Program-made: the position numbers and the translations under genes | Shown: in pieces, positions 21,978 to 34,180 of the stretch | Numbering within the stretch: the stretch's first letter is position 1 | Layout: each line of letters starts with the position of its first letter | Notes under the pieces: generated by a model | The model's database searches: none | Seen by the model: only the letters and a program-made list of their open reading frames with translations | Told to the model about the DNA's origin: nothing | Assembly: GCA_030704615.1 (NCBI GenBank) | Contig: CM060733.1 | Span: 45,448,001-45,512,000 of the forward strand | DNA: 64,000 nt | Origin: Takakia lepidozioides | Lineage: Eukaryota; Streptophyta; Takakiopsida; Takakiales; Takakiaceae | Reading direction: 5' to 3'

Positions 21978-23830
21978 CTATTCTGGCGTGTACACTGCAG
22001 TCATCTCGTGCTTGCACTCAATCTCATTCAAGAATTTCTGAAAATCTTTTCCAGTGAATTCACCGCCTCTGTCAGATCTTAGAACCTTCACAGTTTTCCC
22101 TGTTTCACACTTCATTTGGGCCACATAGCTTTTGAAGCTTTCAAGTGCTTGAGACTTCTTAACGATGCAAAAAATGACTCTGTAAGCCGAATGGTCATCT
22201 TTGAAGACAACGAGATACTTCGCTCCTCCCACTGATGGTGTACTAAATGGCCCAACAATATATGTGTGAACCAACTCTCCAATTTCCTCAGTTCTGGCCT
22301 TGATCTCGTTCTTGGGAAATGGACTTCTATGATGCTTGCCCAAAACACAGCTTTCACAAAAAGATGGCTCGATCTTGTTCGTGAGTGTCAAGCCTTCCAC
22401 CATGCTTTCCGCCGCCATGTGCTGGATATACTGGTAGTTCACATGACCCAATCTCTTGTGCCAAACTTCAAGACTCCTTTTTGCATCGCCCTGACTCTCC
22501 CAACCAAACATGCAACGACATTGACTGACTTCACTTTGATGAGAAGCTGCCAGAGGTCATCACTAATGCTCCCTTCCATGACCACTATGCCTTGATGAAA
22601 AAGCTTGCAGCCAGTCTTGTTCCGATCAATATCAGTACCCATCTTCACCGCTCTAAGCTCAGAAAATAGGTTTCTGCCCAATCCTGGCATATAAAGCACA
22701 TCTGTCATTTGACTGTCATACCATGTGTCATTCACCAGCACCTGAATCTTAATGGTTCCAATGCCTTGCACTACAAATTCAATGCCTCCTACTCCTTCCA
22801 CAATGTCGCTGCGACTGGAGATGTCTTCATATGTTGAGAACCAGTCTCTTCTGCCACTCATATATTGTGTGTATCCTAAATCGGCTATCCAAACATTTAA
22901 GTCTCGTTGAGCCGAGCTATCTGCTGTCACCATCCAAGCCTTGTAGTTGGATGCACCTAGCTTCACCTCAGCTTTCGGTTTGGCCTCCCCCCTTGGTTTG
23001 GCCTCTCCTCTCGGCTTTGGATCATTGGTGCACTCCCTGGCCTAATGTCATTTCTCCCCACAATTAAAGCAGATCGTGTTCTCTTTCTCCTTCTGAATGG
23101 CCTCTCTTCGGGCTTTCCTTTGCTCTGGAGTCAGGTTGGGCCGAGTGCCAAGTGCACTTGAGCCAGAAGCATCCCCTACTTTCTTCACAACAAATGTTTT
23201 GTTGGCTGTCGATCCCTCCGAATCTGCACTCTCATGTCCCTCCTCTATGAGCAAACGCATGACCAATAAGCAAATCCAAGTTCTTTCCGGGACCAGAAGG
23301 TACGTTGTCCCATGCTGTACGGAAATGCTTGAGGCCTGTTGGAAGGTTACAGAGAACCTTTGCCACCACTAAGGAGCCAGTGAAACTATTATCGCCAAGC
23401 CCTCGCAGCTGAGTGATGATCAGCTCAATCTTTCCAAGAAAATCAACAATAATACCACTCTCAATGCTGCACTTGTAGAACTGCTCCTGGAGACGATGGA
23501 TATTATCTGTCGATCGTTACTCATGCACTGACGTGAGCTTGTTCCCTGGAGAAAGATGCAGACGTCTCACAACTCATCAAATTCTTCAAGATCTTTCGAT
23601 CAACCACTTGGTTGTCTTTCTTCTTCCACGCTGCCAAGGATGCATCTTCTTGGGCTTTCGTTGCTTCATTCGCATCGGCTGTCCGGGTTGGCATCAATTC
23701 TGTTCCCGAGGCGATTTCCATAAGCTCCTTCCCCCGAAAGATAGCTTGCATTTGATACTTCCACATGGCGAAGCCCTCACCACTAAATCTCTCAATGTTG
23801 CTTAGCTCTGATTTAGGTGATCAATTCTGC
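21978..23830 (-). mobile_element. Ty1/copia gag-protease-integrase relic
   Basis: In minus-strand order there are a Gag segment (MWKYQMQAIFRGKELMEIA, from 23766), a zinc-knuckle start (ICFNCGEK, near 23050), a protease region where WIADLGYTQYM replaces the usual D-S-G-A-S-x-H-M, a GAG-pre-integrase block (WHKRLGHVNYQYI followed by CESCVLGKHHRSPF) and the integrase start (LVVFKDDHSAY, RSDRGGEFTGKDF). The integrase meets an in-frame TAG right after AVYTPE at 21978 and then the sequence leaves the family. The protease Ser is lost and the Gag and pol parts lie in different frames. This is a dead element; no LTRs were identified around it. Confidence 0.85.
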
Positions 23831-24573
23831 CATGACTTAAGCTGTTTGCTCTCACCCTCGACACAAAAACTACGATTGGAAAAACAAACTAAGACGCACT
23901 GTCGATCTATAAAAATCTATGCAACAAAGATGTGGCCATTGGCTGCTGAAAGAGGAAAGAAGAACTCTCACAAACTCAAGAAAGATAATAGCAATGAAAA
24001 GAAAGATCAGAATTACCAATCAAAGCTTATGAGCTTCCATTTTAATATTTCTTGTGATGTACTGGCAGACGTCACTCAGGAATAAGGAGTAACAAAGTAT
24101 GACAGGAGAAGCATGGGCCCATAACCTTTTGGAAACAACATGTTAAAAGCAGCAATCACAAGTAGATAAGATGTGGCACACTGTTAGCAACCTGTAAATG
24201 TGGTATTACTCATGTCAGAGAATACAAGACTGACTCTACTAGCATACCAGCAGGCTTTGCCACTTCACTCACCGACCTTAGCTACTACCAGCAATATATA
24301 AGCACATATACAAAAGCTACAGGCGTCCTAATCACGAGAAGACAACATCAGTCAAAGGAGCGTTGCTCGCTACCTCTATCGATCATCAGCTACAGCAAAA
24401 CTGATCGGCTATCATACCAGTCGAACGAGTGGCCTATTAGTGGATTACTAGTTCTTGATTAAGTGACTAGTTACTTGATCCAAAAATCTGATCGAGAAGG
24501 CTGCCCCTATGTCGTACATATAATATATCCAATAGGGCGGCCCTCCACTCACAGCCTCCCCCTACACGTATAA
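23831..24573. other. Intergenic stretch before CYB5D1
   Basis: AT-rich sequence without supportable ORFs. Near its end it likely holds the 3' untranslated region of the CYB5D1 gene, which is read from the other side. Confidence 0.4.
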
Positions 24574-27408
24574 TCAGGCAACTGTCAGGTCATCGGTGTA
24601 ATGGATATGAAGGACTGGAACCAAGAAATCTAGCTCCATACCCATCAAACCAAACTCTTCTGAGTCGTCAAGCACTCCATTGTCGCCGAGGCTTTTTTGC
24701 ATATCCACCTCCATAAACTGTCCCTTGGTTACTTCCAGAATTGCTTTCCACTCGTAGCTGGCAGCATGTGCATTATGCTCTGTATAGCGGACCAGAATAT
24801 GCGCAACCGATTCCTCAGAGGGCACCTGGCTTGAAATTCCAGAAATGTGATACTTGAGTCTTGGGCGAAGCTGGACTTTTCCAGGGGGAGAAATCCCAGC
24901 ACAATCAATCAAGCTGAGCTCAAATATGCAGGCCTGGGGTAATTTAGATTTTCTAGATGGGATGATGTTCTGAAGCTTTCCAGAAGAGATACACATTAGG
25001 TCCACTGAACTAATTTTCGGAGATTGGCAAGTGAGGCAACATGAATTGTTTGACCAGCATGAGATTTCTTTGCAAAGTACTGAAGCATACAAAAGGGAGG
25101 CACTGGGCAACTAACGCTGTGGCCTGGATACTGAGTGGCCCACAAAAGGCCTAAACTAGTGAATTGGGAACAATCAATACATGGTTTGATCAGTACTGCC
25201 TGGCAAAAAATGTCGTGGGGGGTGGGGGGGAGGGATTAGAAAGGAGAATTGTCCTGGAGTCTCCTACATGTGACCAGGAATCAGTCTGACGCAATCTTTT
25301 TTTCGCAGTCAGTTTGCGAACCTTAGCTTTACGTGTTGCCGATCGACAGGCAGTGTTTCATACATGCGCAAGAGAACAATAGAGAAGAAGAAATCCATGG
25401 AGGCTGAGAGGACCCATGAGAGAGAAAGAAAATAAGAAAGAAAAGAAAGGAAATGGTACTTCATAACGCTCAGGGGAAGCTGAAAGAGCTCATGGGACAA
25501 GAGGAAGCAGGAAACATGAAGGAAAATGTACACAAAAGGCTTTGTTTGCTGTAGCCTGAAACAAGAAAGAGAGAGGGGCCACAAGCAGCCCAAGAGAAAC
25601 TATTGCTCAAGGGATTGTCATGGAGGTAAGCTGCCCACAATGGAAGACCTCTGTGAGAGATTGGATATCACTGAATAGACAGATGAATAGGGGGCAGGTT
25701 CCATTGACACCTCAAGGTAAGTCGAATTGTGGCGCATTGTGCGCTTTTGCAGGAGTATTCTTGTTATAAGGGAGAATCGCTGCCTATATGAAGGAAACGG
25801 GAGACTTATTTCCGACCACGTTGGTTTGATGACAAATAAGGGATGCAAGCGAACTAAACACACTATTATTATCTTGCATGCTCTCTTATTCTCAACGTCC
25901 GTAGTGCGTGCAACGGAACCGTTTAATTTGGGGAACAACGCGGGACGAATCTTCAGAGGCAACAAATAAAAAGGTATTGCCTAATCTCTGGTCATGAACC
26001 ATACCTCCATCAGATATACGTGGTCTAGGAGAATATTCTTGATGCGTACAAAACGAGTGCGTTGACTAAGGTTGCCGATGGTGTACTGCGGGTCTTGCCA
26101 CCATGGCGTCTCAAAGCTCATATCAAAATCGGTTCGAGGGCCCTTGGGTGGGATGTGTATAAACCTACCCTATACATCCTTCACAAAACGTTGTCAATAC
26201 GAGAGCGTTACCATACTGCTTACAGCTATCCCCATGCAACGAAACCTCATTGCTAGATGCAATGTAAGAGAAAGCAAAGGCGATTCACACAATAATACGG
26301 GTTTTCGTCCTATGATCCTGCAGGAGATATCGCTATCCTTGAGATTGGCCTGTGAAGGAAGTGACTCCTAAGTACAGAAGTAAATTATTTTTTATCTGAT
26401 TTCTAAGAGATTTATCCTTTAAATCGTTTAAGCAGCTTAAGTGCACTTTCCTTTCTCGGGCTTGGAACCACCTCCATCTTACATAACACGCCCCAAGGTC
26501 TTCATTAAACTATCATGCATTCTTTTGATAATGCTCCAGGTATCGCAAGTATCTTATAAAATGTCTTTCTACGACCTCTTTGTCAGAGTAAAGTCAGAGT
26601 AAAATCAGTGAAAAACTGAGAAAGATCTGGTGAGAGAAATCGCACCTGCGGAGTGTAGTAGGTGGGGATATGCATCATGGGATCAAACCACATGAGAACC
26701 TCAAGCTCCTCAGTTTCGAATGACCTGGATTCAAACCAGTGGCTAATATCTCTACCAGCATTGTCTAGGAGTGGCTGCTCCATCCCACGTACACAGGAGA
26801 GGGGTTAGTAGCTGCCTCTATCATGTGTATGCTCCGTGGGGTTGAGAAGGCAGGACCCAGATTGATCAACACATCCAGAGGGCTCAGCGAGAGAGCACCG
26901 ATTCTGCTCTAAGTCGCAAACTTGTAGACCTCCGCAGTGGTATCGAAAGCCACTCTTGCGGTACGTCATAGGAGGTAGGTGATCTTTTTTACAAGTGACG
27001 GGTCGTGAACAGAAAGATCGAAATTCGCTTAGGCTAAGAAACCGTTTCTGAATGGGCGCCTGAATGGAGAGGGAAAGCGAGAGAGATCAACATCAATGTG
27101 GACAGTGGCAAGAGGGGGATCTGAATGCAGAAGGCTTGGCATGATTCAAATGGCTTTAACGAGCTGAAGAAGGAGATACTCATGCTCACGACACACCACA
27201 CATGATTGAGGCGGAGTAAAAATTGACAGGGGGATGAAGCGGGGGTACTGACCTCTGCAAGATAATGCGGGTTTTGGGGGAAAAGGTTGGTCAAGTCAAA
27301 TACAGTGCCCCTTATAGTGATCCAGCAATCGTAGGTCGTGCAATGTGTGCCCACTTCTTCAGCCGTGTACCACCTGCCAGATATTGTTCTAAGTTGGCTT
27401 GGACTCAA
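24574..27408 (-). CDS. CYB5D1: CYB5D1 homolog (axonemal cytochrome b5-domain protein)
   Basis: Four exons read on the minus strand: 27408-27253, 26774-26646, 26169-26005 and 24825-24574. All junctions are in phase 0 with GT donors and AG acceptors. They give 233 aa; the human protein is about 228 aa. Exon 1 holds the cytochrome b5-like fold (WYTAEEVGTHCTTYDCWITI, FDLTNL). Exon 2 holds GRDISHWF and YYTPQ; exon 3 starts GRFIHIPP and holds PWWQDPQYTIG; exon 4 ends NAHAASYEWK and HYTDDLTVA. All match the family in order. CYB5D1 is known from cilia, where it is tied to radial spokes and redox control of beating. The usual first haem ligand motif HPGG is absent, as in the animal protein; His in SHWF is kept. 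The gene looks intact and fits a plant with swimming sperm. Confidence 0.93.
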
Positions 27409-27449
27409 GTGAAAATATTCTCTCTCTATTCTATTGTAAGACGGATTTA

Positions 27450-28080
27450 GACTAGGGAAGTTCTGATGCGTGAGAACTTCCAGCTTTTGATCAATTTTAT
27501 TATCAAAGGCAAGCAGTCCTGAGGATGATTCGACACAGACAGCACAGAACCGGATCTTTTGCAGATTTTAGACCAAGAGATCGAATCGAATGTTTATACT
27601 GCAATATTAAACGTCATAACCTTCATATGTACATAACATTTCCTGGAACTAGTCAGCAATGTTGGTTAACCGATTGAAAAAGCATTTCCATAGCCTGCAC
27701 TGCCTGGCAGCGGTACTTGAGCAACCGAAAAGCCGTTATAGCTAACTCATGCATACATTGCAATAAGATTATTGATAAAGAAAAACAGCATTTGGGAGCT
27801 TTAGATCTCTATAGTTGTGTCACCTGCTGGGCCGTCTATTGGTGCTTTTCACTTTCCGGAACTCCTCGTACAGCAGAATCCCCATTCAGGAGGCAGCAGG
27901 GAAATAAGAGGAGACAGAGACTCAGGCAACAACACTTAAAAGCTTGCATAAACTATCTATTGTCTTACAAAGACTTTCTCGTATTCCGTAGGGAATGAAG
28001 TGTTATCCATTCACTCATAGGCACTCTTCTTGGTGAATAAAATTTGCACATGCACTCAAATTCAGCATAACAAGCGGAAT
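27450..28080. other. No gene seen upstream of CYB5D1
   Basis: AT-rich stretch that should contain the CYB5D1 promoter and 5' untranslated region (minus strand). No clear TATA box or other site could be fixed. Confidence 0.35.
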
Positions 28081-28098
28081 CACGCTCGAGAGTAAAGG

Positions 28099-29190
28099 AC
28101 ATCATGAACACAGAAATGAGCAAGACAGAGAAGAAGAAGATCTATAAGGTAGGCAAGACGAAGGGTAAACGCAGGCCATCATTGGTTACGAGAAAACGAG
28201 AGCAACGCAGAAATCGACAAATAGCGAGAGTTTGAGAGAAGAGAGAAGAGAAGCGCGGGCGGAACATACGGGAAATTGTAACGTACAAGAGACTCGGCCA
28301 GCTGGAGCCCATTCAGGTGTCTTCCTGAAAATTAGGGAAGGAACATCTCGATGTCCTTAGTTACAACAGGTCTACAGACAAGGAAGAGTGCAAAGACGGA
28401 GCACTTGTAAGGAAAGACGATCTCGATTGTTACCCGTAGAACCATTTGAAGGATTCTTTGAAGCGAAGGAAAGAGATCTCAATGAAGGTATGTGTTGCAG
28501 CGTGCCTCTGAATTAAGCAAGAGTCCTAATTTCATCTATTTAATTACTAAATTCATGTGCAGTGTAGGGGAGGTTGAACGTGGATGAGGAGTACATCCAG
28601 GTATGCATTCAAACAACCGTTGCGTGACAATTTCCAGTCTCAGTTCCCCACACCCTACATGGCTACCACATCACCTTTCTGATAACAGCTGCCCGAAGCC
28701 CTGTGATGATGCTCCCTGGTCAATGGTGTCACCTTGATCTGCGTGCCATGTATTTCAGAGTAAACTATCCAAATTGAATGCAGAGAATAAATGATCTGAG
28801 TCCAGTTTAATGCTAGATCGACATTACGCAACAATCCATCCCTTCTAAACCGAGTTTCAAATTTTGTGCGGCACCGTAAGCCCACCTTACAATTCATCAT
28901 GAGGGTACACGCCTGGGCCTCAAGAAGGTGCTCAAAGGCCTGAGTGCGAGCAACAGATGCATAGGGGTGTTGAGTCTCAGGCCATCCTTCGGCTAGGGTG
29001 GCCAACCATGGATAGTAGTCCTACGCAAGCCCCATCGTTTTCTCCCTCACTTCAGCAGTTGTTCACTCTACACTCTCATGCTCTTGCATTATATTGGTGC
29101 TCTGTAGGATGCTCCCCGATGCTTTGGAGCAAAGTGGTCTCCTGGCCTTCGTTGAGTACTTCGATCAATGGCTTGCTCATGAAGAAGACA
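28099..29190 (+). other. Possible unassigned spliced gene
   Basis: Several exon-like blocks with good splice signals lie on the plus strand. One starts at an ATG near 28112 (MSKTEKKKIYK, donor AAG|GTAGGC). Another reads NHLKDSLKRRKEISMK (about 28441-28488, donor AAG|GTATGT); GRLNVDEEYIQ follows, ending at CAG|GTATGC. A last block near 29110-29200 reads MLPDALEQSGLLAFVEYFDQWL, ending in a stop. I could not join all blocks in one phase. Competing minus-strand blocks also look coding (DYYPWLATLAEGWPETQHPY, donor AAG|GTGGGC near 28890). A gene is likely here but its strand and product are undecided. Confidence 0.3.
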
Positions 29191-29549
29191 ATATTTAGAG
29201 AGAACTGGTGTTATGAGGAGGACCTACATAGTGCAGCTTTCGATAACTGAAATCAGTATACTGAATGGAGGGCTTTCGTGTGAAAAGAGAGCCAAAGACA
29301 TGAGACCAATTCTCTTGCGATAATAGAGAACCACAGGATGTTAAGCCTCCTGTTCCCTTGGAAAAGTGTGTGTGTGATACACCATGCACCAGGAAGGACC
29401 AGATTTATCTTGAACAGGAGGAAGTTTAAGAGAATCCAAAACGAACTGATGGCAGGGTCTTATTACAATCACTCCGTGCACCTGCCATTTGCAGGTTTCA
29501 GGGGACAGATCAAAACTCATGCTCAGAACAAACTGAAAGTTTAATCCTT

Positions 29550-30740
29550 TTACTCCACTAGAAGAAGCATAACATAACCACCAAAAAACTACATAAGAGT
29601 AAACTGGCAGTTTAAAGAAGAAGGTGTGCAGTTGTTCTGTTGAGCATTAGGTCAAGATACATGGTGCAGAGGCATCATTCTTCTATGACCATGGACCAAT
29701 GATTATATTCAGTCCTGTGACTAAATCACAAGGCTGTTTCTTTAAGTCAGTCACTATTGGTTATCTCAGTCAGCAGCCAAAAATCCTTTCTCATTCTGCT
29801 GCAGATACATAAGCATCCCTCCTCTGGCCTGCAACATCAAACTAAGCTGCATTTGCAGAAGCACTATGGCAAGGAGCCCTCAACACAACCACAAAAAGCC
29901 AAGAGAAAGTGTCCTTGTCAATGCCGGTTACACAAAACCCTCGAAGTTATAGCCCCAAGCATGTCAGGGTACAAAATTTCGGGTCTGAGATTGCAATGGT
30001 GTTCACACAAACCTGACAGGGGATCCAGGGGCTGTCATCTTCAGAAGAGGAACATGGATGTTGCAGTTCTCTCAGAGCCACTTCTTGCGAGATTCGGCAT
30101 TACACTGCTGCAGCTGAATTTGACTTGCAAAATCAGGAGAGAAGTAAAATACATTCTCATTTAGATCTGTAGGGTTGTTCCCATAGACCCTGCCCTCCAT
30201 CTAAATGAAGCAGGGGAGAGAGAGAGAAGAAGAAAGAAATAATGAAAGATGCTTTCTAGTCTACAGAGGGCCACAAGGCCCCAGAGAGAACAAAAAAGAA
30301 TGTCAACTTCAAATCATTTGTAGCACCAAGCTTCATAATGTGTAACCCGACAGATGCAAAAAATACATAGACTTTAATCACTCAGAAGCAAAGTGTTTCG
30401 CAGTCTGAGAGAAACAATGTCACTTGTAACTTCATGAGAATGTAGAGGTACAACTGCTTGAATGATAGGTGCCTGTGCCTGTGACTGAAAAGCTCCGCCG
30501 CTAACTGCATCAGAGTAAATGTACAACATAACTCCTGATGTCACAATGCTGGGCTGCAGTATCCAACAGGATACCATCTGAGCAACTTGAGTCAAGATAT
30601 GAGGGTGTATCCATCGGAGAGTTAGAAATAAACAACACACCAAGTGCTTGCAACCTCGCCTTTGCGAGGAGACTGGGGTTGCTCTCTGCGATAGACTGAA
30701 ATCTTTGGGAAAGGTGACCAGTTTGGACTAGATGTACACA
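29550..30740. other. Stretch downstream of the DUF1635 gene
   Basis: Small ORFs on both strands without recognisable domains. On the minus strand this is the region just past the DUF1635 stop codon and may hold its 3' untranslated region. Confidence 0.35.
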
Positions 30741-30747
30741 ATTCCCC

Positions 30748-32563
30748 TTAGTGACTTTTGGCATACTTAAGGGGTGGACTCAACAATCTCATGTCAGGGG
30801 CCAAATGACCCATGCTGCTGACGCGGATCACGCCCTGGGAACTGAGGCCTGTAGTAGTGCTGGCTGGAATTGAAGAAAGGGGCAGAGCGAGATGAGAAAG
30901 GCCGTTGTCTTGGATGGGGATTGGCGGTGAGAGATGCATCACACCCTGCTGCTCAAGACCACATGTGGCCATGAGACCAGCGCTGTTGATAGATGCCTGG
31001 GGATCGCAAGGAGGTGAGGAGGAAATGGAGACGCGGGGAATATCCAATGTGTCGAGGGCTGGAGGGGGATGCCGCCATTGGGGGAGGGGACCAGCCACGA
31101 GAAGTGTTTGCAGCAGAGGACCAGCTTGCATCACTGCTTGCAGCAGCTTTCCCTTTTCGGGCAGGGATTTCAACATCACCTGCAGGTCTGCTTCTGGTGG
31201 TTCAGGCAGATGCAGTGGGCGGGAAGGTAACTGCAACGGGCCTGAACACACAGCCTCATACTGGTCCAAAGGGCTGAGCAGAGAGGCCACGGCTGAACCA
31301 CTGTGAAGGCAAGCCGACGCCAACCCTAGGCTGTTGGAAAGGGGCGGCGAGCACAGGCCTGGTGCAGGAAGCGTTGGCCATGACGAGTGCTGCAGCGCTG
31401 ACATGGCGGCAGCAATGCTGGAATGTGATTCATGCATGACTTGCTGGTGCACTAGGGCCTGTTGTTCAGACTGCAGCTGCTGTTCATTCTGTTGTTGCAT
31501 CTGCGAAAGCAACTGCTCCGATTCGTGCTCTAGCTGCTCGTCTGTCCGCTGCTGCAGCAGCTGATGATGGTGATGATGAAGACGATGGTGCTGCATGCTG
31601 TGTTCTTCTTGGTGCTGTTGCTGGGACTGCTGCCGATCTGATGGCGAAGAGGATTGCTGCAGGTCATCCAGCCTACGCAAGGAGCGCTGTTCGTCTGGAG
31701 AATGGAGCGTGGGCAGTGGATGGAGTGAGGAATGCGCATCTGGGCACGCAAGGTCCAGATGATGAAGTACCTGAGCTGAGCCCTCCAAGTGATCCAGGTG
31801 CTGGTCATGGTGCACTAAGGGAACGTGGCCAGAATGGTGAGAATCATCCAGGTCCAGGTGTTGTTGGAGCTCCTCCAGCTGTTGTTGCTGTGCATCGGCC
31901 GCAGATTCACCTACACCTCCAGTATTCGGCAGGCTCTCAACTAGAGAACCATTCAAGCTCGGCGAGCGGGACAGGCGTTCTTGCAGCTGGAGATATTGCT
32001 CACGCGCTTCGTCCCTTTCCCGCATAGCGGTCTTCAACAGACCCTTCAAATATCGCACACTCGCTTCGTGCAGCTGGCCCTGCGCTGTGGCTGCTGCTCG
32101 TGCCGCTTCCAGCTCGTGGGAGGCACACATTAGCAGGTGGCTCATCTCATCATAACTCTGCAACACATCCAAAACCACAAAAGCTCAATTTTGATCCCCC
32201 TTCCTCACACTGACTGTGAAGTGCAAAATCACAAATGTTCACAGCTCAATTCGCTCACGACTCAAACTCCGCCCCCCTTCGGATCACGCATAGTGCAATG
32301 AGTGGTAATGAGATGGAAAGTCTTCAAACAGAGAACACTAACAGCAAGAATAAGATCGAGAAGATACATTGAGTTTTACAGACAGACAGACGGTGTGTGC
32401 ATACTTGGGAAGGATGGAAACAGGAATTCGTGGCTGCGGGAATGCTGCCAGTCATGGTTGCCAGGCTCCCCTCCATAGCACAACCCAAATCAAAGCACGT
32501 AGCAGCGGATCCCTTGCTCAAAGCCCGCATAGCCTGGCTCTGAACGACCTCATCGTCTCGCAC
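30748..32563 (-). CDS. DUF1635 family coiled-coil protein
   Basis: Two exons: 32563-32405 (53 codons) and 32157-30748 (469 codons), joined in phase 0 at CAA|GTATGC and TTGCAG|AGTTAT, giving 522 aa. The junction restores SYDEMSHLLMCASHELEAA followed by HEASVRYLKGLLKTAMRERDE. This is the hallmark coiled coil of plant DUF1635 proteins (a Glu-Leu-Glu-Ala helix, then HLK-x-LL-x-x-x-x-x-ERDEA). The rest is low complexity: Gln/His-rich runs (residues about 180-300), then Ser/Pro/Leu-rich sequence. The biochemical role of the family is unknown. Four in-frame Met codons in exon 1 leave the exact start open (residues 1, 12, 30 and 37). The long polyQ/H region makes it larger than its seed-plant relatives. 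Confidence 0.85.
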
Positions 32564-32739
32564 GGCTTGCTCGCACTCGCACGCACAGCTCCACTGCCTC
32601 CGTCGTCTCGCTCTTCACATTCGTGCGCGGCACCGCAGTCCCGCGGGTCCTGGACTGACACGTGTCCCCTGTCACAGTAGCCCCTCCGCAGCCTACAGTA
32701 GTCCCACACCTATGTTGGCCGATTTTGTTTTTTTTGTTT

Positions 32740-34180
32740 TTTAACAGGGGGTAGAGGCCCTGGTAATTTATTGAAGTTGGCCGATCATCCTATTTTATTT
32801 TTGTTTTTGTCTTTTTTTTAATTTTCTTATTGTTTTTACCTTTCTTATTTTTCAAATTTACTGGTGCTAGCTCTTCTGGTCATGATTCTCAGCGTTATGG
32901 ATGCTGGTTTCTTGTGTGAACACCTGTGGCCCTGATGTGGCTTCTAGTTCTTGGGTTGTAGGTGCTACTGTTCTAGCGCGCTGGTAGTGAATTCTCTGTG
33001 TTGATGATGCTTGTTTAGATCTGTGAACACTGGCGGCCCTGAAGCGGCCTTGCTTTGTAGCCTTATGGCCTTTGACGTTATTTTTTCCTCATTTAATAAT
33101 TTGATTAAAAGGGCCTCCGTCCCCTTTCTTTAAAATTTAAAAACACAATCAATGTTTAAAACAATTTTTTGTTTTTAAAGGCCGGGACGATGGTGGACCT
33201 TTTAATCAAATTAATTAAAAAAATAAAATCTAAAACATTTCTACTTACATATATATGAGAAACTAGAAATAACGAGCCTTAGGGCCTATAAGGGTTTTAG
33301 TTTTTTTCCTTAAATAATTCAAATAACATTAATATGGGCATAAAAAATAAACAAAATAATAATAATAACGGTTAAAAATACACAAAGCAGCGGATGGATG
33401 AAAGGCGGGGTCTCAGGAATGGAAGAATCGATGGACAGAATTTTATTTACTGGGAAAACAAAAATAGCTTGGAATATTTGGCAATGTTAGTAGATTATCC
33501 CCAGCGGCCCAGCGTTCCACTGCGTAATTCCTTTCAGCCGCAGGATCAGGTTATGACGTGATCACCATTCATTCACACCGTCTATTTCTTTTAATCACAA
33601 ATTCGGAGGAATCTTTGAATCTTGAATCTTAGTTCAGCAGAAATCCACTCTGGAATTCTGTCCCTGAGCAGAATACAGAGGAAACCACACCGGAAATGGA
33701 TTATCCGGGCTTGTAAGGGTTTTATTTCTTTTCCCTTCAATAATTATTAATAAAGCTCTAAAGGGCTTCCGACCTCCCCTTTCCTTAAGTAATAATAATA
33801 ATAATAATGATAAGGATTATGTTTGTGAAATCATAGCCAAATCATGACTGGGTAAATTTTAATAAAGTTTTCCTTTCCTTTCTTTTCTCTCGTAGGATCT
33901 GTAAATTCACAAAAAAAATAAAATAAAATAAATCACGGTAGACTTTAATTTATTTTACCTTACTTTCATATCTGTTTCTTACAACCCTTTTAATTTGATG
34001 ACAACTCTGTTCTCTTTGGTTTTATATAAAAAAGAATATGAAATGAAGCCAGCGCCAACCTAAATGAAGCAAGCCCCAACCTGAAGAACACGAAATGAAT
34101 CATAATGTAAAATACACGAAAAGTCTGATACAAGCATAGGTATGATATGTAAATGTCTGCCTACTACTACTTACAACCTA
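32740..34180. other. AT-rich intergenic region with short dispersed repeats
   Basis: No gene seen. The stretch carries copies of two short dispersed repeats: GGCCTATAAGGGTTTTAGTT-type (33280 and 33705) and AACAGGGGGTAGAGGCCCTGG-type (32743). Both recur in the introns and flanks of the CFAP119 gene. Confidence 0.6.

Noticed and set aside
26640-26775. tRNA-like GGTTTGAATCC in the minus strand near 26720
   Set aside because: It lies within CYB5D1 exon 2 and is explained by coding sequence.
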